Shown here: positions 6,249 through 8,949 of the stretch, in pieces
How positions within the stretch are numbered: position 1 is the stretch's first letter
How the letters are laid out: every line of letters begins with the position of its first letter
Source of the DNA: CAYSVN01 sp964434585
GTDB taxonomy: Bacteria; Patescibacteriota; Gracilibacteria; Peribacterales; Peribacteraceae
Reading direction: 5' to 3'
Assembly (NCBI GenBank): GCA_964434585.1
Contig: CAYSVN010000048.1
Coordinates: 1 to 8,949, forward strand
DNA: 8,949 nucleotides
Notes under the pieces: model-generated
Told to the model about the DNA's origin: nothing
What the model saw: the letters and a program-made list of their open reading frames with translations, nothing else
Databases searched by the model: none
Translations under genes and position numbers: made by a program

Positions 6249-6253
6249 ATTTG

Positions 6254-7450
6254 CTAGTCACTTTCCTCCAACACTACCTCTACCGTTTTTTCTTCATCAT
6301 CATGAAAAATAGTTAGTGTAATAGTTTCTCCTGGTTGCTTACTACGAATCATTCTAGCAAGGGGGCGTTCTGTTGTAAGCTTAGCGCCATCAAACTCTAA
6401 AATAATATCGTTAGGCTCAAGGCCAGCTTTATCAGCAGGGGAGCCAGGGACAATGGCAAGGTCGTTACGTGTTTCACCAGCAACAATAATAACGCCGTAG
6501 TCATAAGGTAAATTATTTGTCTCAGCAAGTTCAGGAGTATTTTGCAGATAGCGCACTCCTAAAAATGCCTGACGTATTTTGCCAAATTCATTAAACGAAC
6601 TCAGTGCTGTTTGTAAATCTTGCGAAGAAAGTGCAAAACCTACGTTTTGTGCACCGGCTGCAATGGCAGTGTTCATACCAATAACTTCTCCGATGCTATT
6701 TAATAGTGGTCCGCCAGAGTTCCCCTGGTTAATTGCTGCATCTGTCTGAATAATTTGCTCTAGTTCTTCACGGTCACTACCACCACCAGCAGTAATATTA
6801 CGCTGTAAACCAGAAACCACACCAACCGAGACAGTATTTCTAAATTCACCCAACGCATTACCAATAGCAATAACCTGTTGTCCTAATTGTGCATCACGCT
6901 CACTAAGTACTAACGCTGGAACATCCGCACTATCCACTCTTAAAAATGCAATATCATTACTGGGGTGTCTCGCCACCACGGTTGCTTCTAACGTGCGTCC
7001 ATCATTTAACAGCACAGAGTAATCCGCATCTTGGTCATCAACAACGTGTTTGTTCGTTAAAAGTAATCCATCGTCACTTACAAAAAATGCTGTTCCACCA
7101 CCAATTTCACGTCGCTCAGTTTCAACTTCATTATTATCTTCTTGTTCAAATGTATTAAAACGAGGGTCTCCAAAAAAGAACTGTTCAAATAATGAACCAC
7201 CAAAATTCCTATTCATAATAGGAATATCTTTTGTAACAATAACGCTAACCACACTGTCGTCCACTCTATCAATAACCTCTATAGTTTCCTGTTCGCTTGC
7301 AGAGGTTGGTAGTGCCAACGGTAGGCGTGTTGCCGTATTAGTTGTAGTAGTCAGTAGCGTATTTGATTGACTTAAAAAACCCCAGGTGCCAACAGAAACC
7401 ACAAATGCAATAATGGCTGAAAGTACAATGGTTAAAATAGCATGTTTCAT
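6254..7450 (-). CDS. HtrA/DegP-type membrane-anchored serine protease with PDZ domain
   Basis: An envelope quality-control protease of the trypsin-fold S1C (HtrA/DegP/DegS) family. The 398 residues comprise an N-terminal membrane anchor (about 5-26), a Thr-rich linker (33-50), a protease domain (about 56-280) and one C-terminal PDZ domain (about 292-395). The catalytic triad is intact: H135 in L-T-N-K-H-V-V, D166 in H-P-S-N-D-I-A, and S245 in G-N-S-G-G-P. The F-L-G-V motif (296-299) begins the PDZ peptide-binding region. A Phe-rich then acidic insertion (about 83-115: FEQFFFGDP, then EQEDNNEVETE) occupies the place of the regulatory LA loop of DegP. A single PDZ plus anchor is closer to DegS/HtrA of Gram-positives than to DegP, so I give no symbol. 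The ATG at 7450 has no Shine-Dalgarno sequence and follows a TATAAT by 30 nt. Confidence 0.96.
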   Translation of the reverse strand: MKHAILTIVLSAIIAFVVSVGTWGFLSQSNTLLTTTTNTATRLPLALPTSASEQETIEVIDRVDDSVVSVIVTKDIPIMNRNFGGSLFEQFFFGDPRFNTFEQEDNNEVETERREIGGGTAFFVSDDGLLLTNKHVVDDQDADYSVLLNDGRTLEATVVARHPSNDIAFLRVDSADVPALVLSERDAQLGQQVIAIGNALGEFRNTVSVGVVSGLQRNITAGGGSDREELEQIIQTDAAINQGNSGGPLLNSIGEVIGMNTAIAAGAQNVGFALSSQDLQTALSSFNEFGKIRQAFLGVRYLQNTPELAETNNLPYDYGVIIVAGETRNDLAIVPGSPADKAGLEPNDIILEFDGAKLTTERPLARMIRSKQPGETITLTIFHDDEEKTVEVVLEESD

Positions 7451-7480
7451 AAATAGTAAACCGTTAGTAAAAGAGAATTT

Positions 7481-7486
7481 ATTATA
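7481..7486 (-). promoter_or_regulatory. Candidate -10 of the HtrA-type protease gene
   Basis: A perfect TATAAT on the minus strand, with a leader of about 24 nt to the ATG at 7450. The hexamer 17 nt upstream reads TTTTCC, a poor -35, so strength or dependence on an activator is uncertain. Confidence 0.45.
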
Positions 7487-7523
7487 CCTTTCTTTGCTGC
7501 AAGGGAAAATAAAAATAGTAATA

Positions 7524-7552
7524 CAAGCTACAGAAAATAAACTTTTAGCTTG
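7524..7552. repeat. Short inverted repeat in the divergent control region
   Basis: CAAGCTA (7524-7530) and TAGCTTG (7546-7552) form a perfect 7-bp inverted repeat around a 15-nt A/T-rich loop, upstream of both divergent genes. It could be a protein site; it is short enough to occur by chance. Confidence 0.3.
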
Positions 7553-7589
7553 CTGATGGATAATCAGAAGTAGTTTTAAAGTAAATGTA

Positions 7590-7603
7590 AAGCTCTAGAG
7601 CTT
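7590..7603. promoter_or_regulatory. Perfect 14-bp palindrome, possible operator
   Basis: AAGCTCTAGAGCTT is a perfect, uninterrupted palindrome. Its right end shares two bases with the TTGATA -35 (7602-7607) of the LTD-protein promoter, so a dimeric regulator bound here would be expected to interfere with RNA polymerase. No regulator gene is present in the window. Confidence 0.45.
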
Positions 7604-7630
7604 GATAAAGCCATATTGATTGAATACAAT
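7602..7630 (+). promoter_or_regulatory. Sigma70-type promoter of the LTD-protein gene
   Basis: TTGATA (7602-7607, 5 of 6 to TTGACA), an exact 17-nt spacer, and TACAAT (7625-7630, 5 of 6 to TATAAT). The predicted start is near 7637, giving a leader of about 24 nt. This is the best two-box promoter in the window. Confidence 0.65.
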
Positions 7631-7660
7631 TTATATACAATAGAATACCTGCTCTTATAT

Positions 7661-8949
7661 ATGTCTACGCAAAACGTAAAGATAACATTATTATGGCTAG
7701 CATTAGTTGCTTGCTTAGTGCCGTCTATAACAAGTGCTGCTTTTGGTGATGGTAATTATGAAGTTTCCCCGCATGTAGGCACAGTAGTTATTAACGAGGT
7801 GTTATTTAGGAGTGCTACTAATACAACGTTAGGAAATGAAGAATTTATTGAGATTTGGAATACAGGTTCTGCGGCGATCGATTTAGATGGCTGGTATTTA
7901 ATTGATGCAGATTTAGTTGGCGGAGTAAATGATGGATCTAATGGAACTATTACCAATACTACAGATACTCCTTACCAATTTACTGCAGCAGGTTCTGGTT
8001 CAACAATTTTGGGACCTAATGAGTATGCTGTTATTTGGGTCGGTGGATTTGAAACAACAAAAATCGCAGATGTAACCTATCAGGATTGGTTAGGCGTGCG
8101 CCCAAAATTAAATAATTCGAATGATGATATTTATCTTTATGATGACAACGAAGCGATTGTTGCCTTTGTAGCCTGGGGTACGGGTACATCAATTGCACCA
8201 CCACCACTTGCAACAGGGCTTTGGCAAGATGGCTTCCAAACAACGCTAGATAATATTGCTTCCAATCAATCAATTAGTTTGGCAACAAATGGAAGCAGTC
8301 AAACAAATAGTTTCTGTTGGGAAGAAACAACATCAGGTGATGCCAATACTGCTAGTTGTCCAACATTTTTCTCCACAACACGTAATACATTAGCACACAT
8401 CGCAACTGATAGTGTTGGTGTAAACAATCATCAGTTTATAGATGCCAGTCTAACAAAAACGGTTTCAGGAACTCTGACACCATTAGAAGGTGTAGACCAA
8501 GTGGAGTATGTATTAACAGTACTAAACTCTGGCAGTGCCAGCGCTAGTACATCGGGCATTGTTATTACCGATGACATTAGTGGCCAACTAGCACCATTAA
8601 CATACGATAGCTTTAATTATACTTATGGCGGCACAGGTGTAGCAGGGTCAGTAAACGATGCCAGTGGAACGGGCGTGATATGGAATGTTGGAGAGCTGGC
8701 ACCAGGGGAGTCAGACACTGTAATTATCACTGTAAATGTTCCAGGTGGCGCCGCTGCCTCTGGGGCGCAAATTAACACTGCAGAGCTTACCAATACTGGT
8801 TCGGTTACAGAGTTAACATCAGGCACACTAGCTGGTGCAACTGCGCCAGCGGTAACGCCAGCCGCCGCATTTGTTGATGTAAGTATAACTAAAACAACAA
8901 CAGATCTTACCCCAGTAGAAGGAGTCGATACAGTTACGTACACACTAGC
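7661..8949 (+). CDS. Secreted lamin-tail-domain protein with DUF11-like repeats, 5' part
   Basis: A long open frame with no stop from the ATG at 7661 to the window end (429 full codons), so the gene is truncated by the window. Seen: a signal peptide (residues 1 to about 26; hydrophobic core ITLLWLALVACLV, cleavage probably after the SAA near 25-27); a lamin-tail domain at about 40-180 (V-V-I-N-E-V, E-E-F-I-E-I-W-N-T-G, L-D-G-W-Y-L, K-L-N-N-S-N-D-D-I-Y-L); a linker with the only two mature-part Cys (219 and 233); then DUF11-like beta repeats. Repeat 1 begins near 261 (D-A-S-L-T-K-T, L-E-G-V-D) and repeat 2 near 406 (D-V-S-I-T-K-T, V-E-G-V-D), a spacing of about 145 residues. Thr/Ser/Gly/Ala/Asn-rich and Lys-poor. 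Probably a large cell-surface or adhesin-like protein; its binding partner is unknown. No Shine-Dalgarno sequence. Confidence 0.88.
   Translation, partial: MSTQNVKITLLWLALVACLVPSITSAAFGDGNYEVSPHVGTVVINEVLFRSATNTTLGNEEFIEIWNTGSAAIDLDGWYLIDADLVGGVNDGSNGTITNTTDTPYQFTAAGSGSTILGPNEYAVIWVGGFETTKIADVTYQDWLGVRPKLNNSNDDIYLYDDNEAIVAFVAWGTGTSIAPPPLATGLWQDGFQTTLDNIASNQSISLATNGSSQTNSFCWEETTSGDANTASCPTFFSTTRNTLAHIATDSVGVNNHQFIDASLTKTVSGTLTPLEGVDQVEYVLTVLNSGSASASTSGIVITDDISGQLAPLTYDSFNYTYGGTGVAGSVNDASGTGVIWNVGELAPGESDTVIITVNVPGGAAASGAQINTAELTNTGSVTELTSGTLAGATAPAVTPAAAFVDVSITKTTTDLTPVEGVDTVTYTL

Noticed and set aside
6946..7370. Two open frames on the plus strand (6946-7158 and 7050-7370)
   Set aside because: Both are antisense to the HtrA-type protease, including its acidic insertion and linker; low-complexity shadow translations.
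7756..8943. Three minus-strand open frames (7756-7956, 8031-8273, 8623-8943)
   Set aside because: Antisense to the long LTD-protein frame, which has a signal peptide, domain motifs and a promoter; the minus frames are Val/Ser/Pro-rich shadows.

Overview
The window is about 9 kb of AT-rich bacterial chromosome read with the standard code (TGG for Trp; TGA used once, as a stop). No start codon has a convincing Shine-Dalgarno sequence. Genes are small and tightly packed. The secreted or surface genes (lamin-tail-domain protein with DUF11-like repeats, membrane-anchored HtrA, membrane-anchored thermonuclease) resemble those of Candidate Phyla Radiation bacteria (Patescibacteria, perhaps a Parcubacteria-like lineage). 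That placement is an inference from gene content and style, not from a marker gene.

Layout: (1) the 3' half of an AI-2E/PerM-family membrane protein, cut by the window start; (2) a 166-bp gap built of degenerate 7-bp repeats in a large imperfect palindrome; (3) a YgjP/DUF45-type zinc metallopeptidase and a small multi-pass membrane protein of unknown function, both on +; (4) trpS on -, its stop overlapping the previous gene's stop; (5) a divergent gap containing a purine/pyrimidine palindrome; (6) a probable + strand operon of a membrane-anchored DUF3352-like protein, a thermonuclease (ATGA overlap) and a QueD-like enzyme; (7) mutM (Fpg) on -, converging on queD with 5 bp between; (8) a third palindromic gap made of 18-bp tandem units; (9) an HtrA/DegP-type protease on -; (10) a 210-bp divergent control region with a good sigma70-type promoter and a perfect 14-bp palindrome on its -35; (11) the 5' part of a large secreted protein that runs off the window end.

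Functionally this is a mix of housekeeping (trpS, mutM), envelope quality control (HtrA, perhaps the metallopeptidase) and cell-surface or nutrient-acquisition functions (nuclease, lamin-tail surface protein). No mobile element, CRISPR array, tRNA or rRNA was seen.

Two patterns are not explained by the genes. First, the three longest gaps apart from the HtrA/LTD gap each hold an imperfect palindrome made of short degenerate tandem words, a different word at each site. Second, four genes have a TANNNT hexamer exactly 6 nt before the start codon, the geometry expected for leaderless mRNAs, which fits the lack of Shine-Dalgarno sequences.
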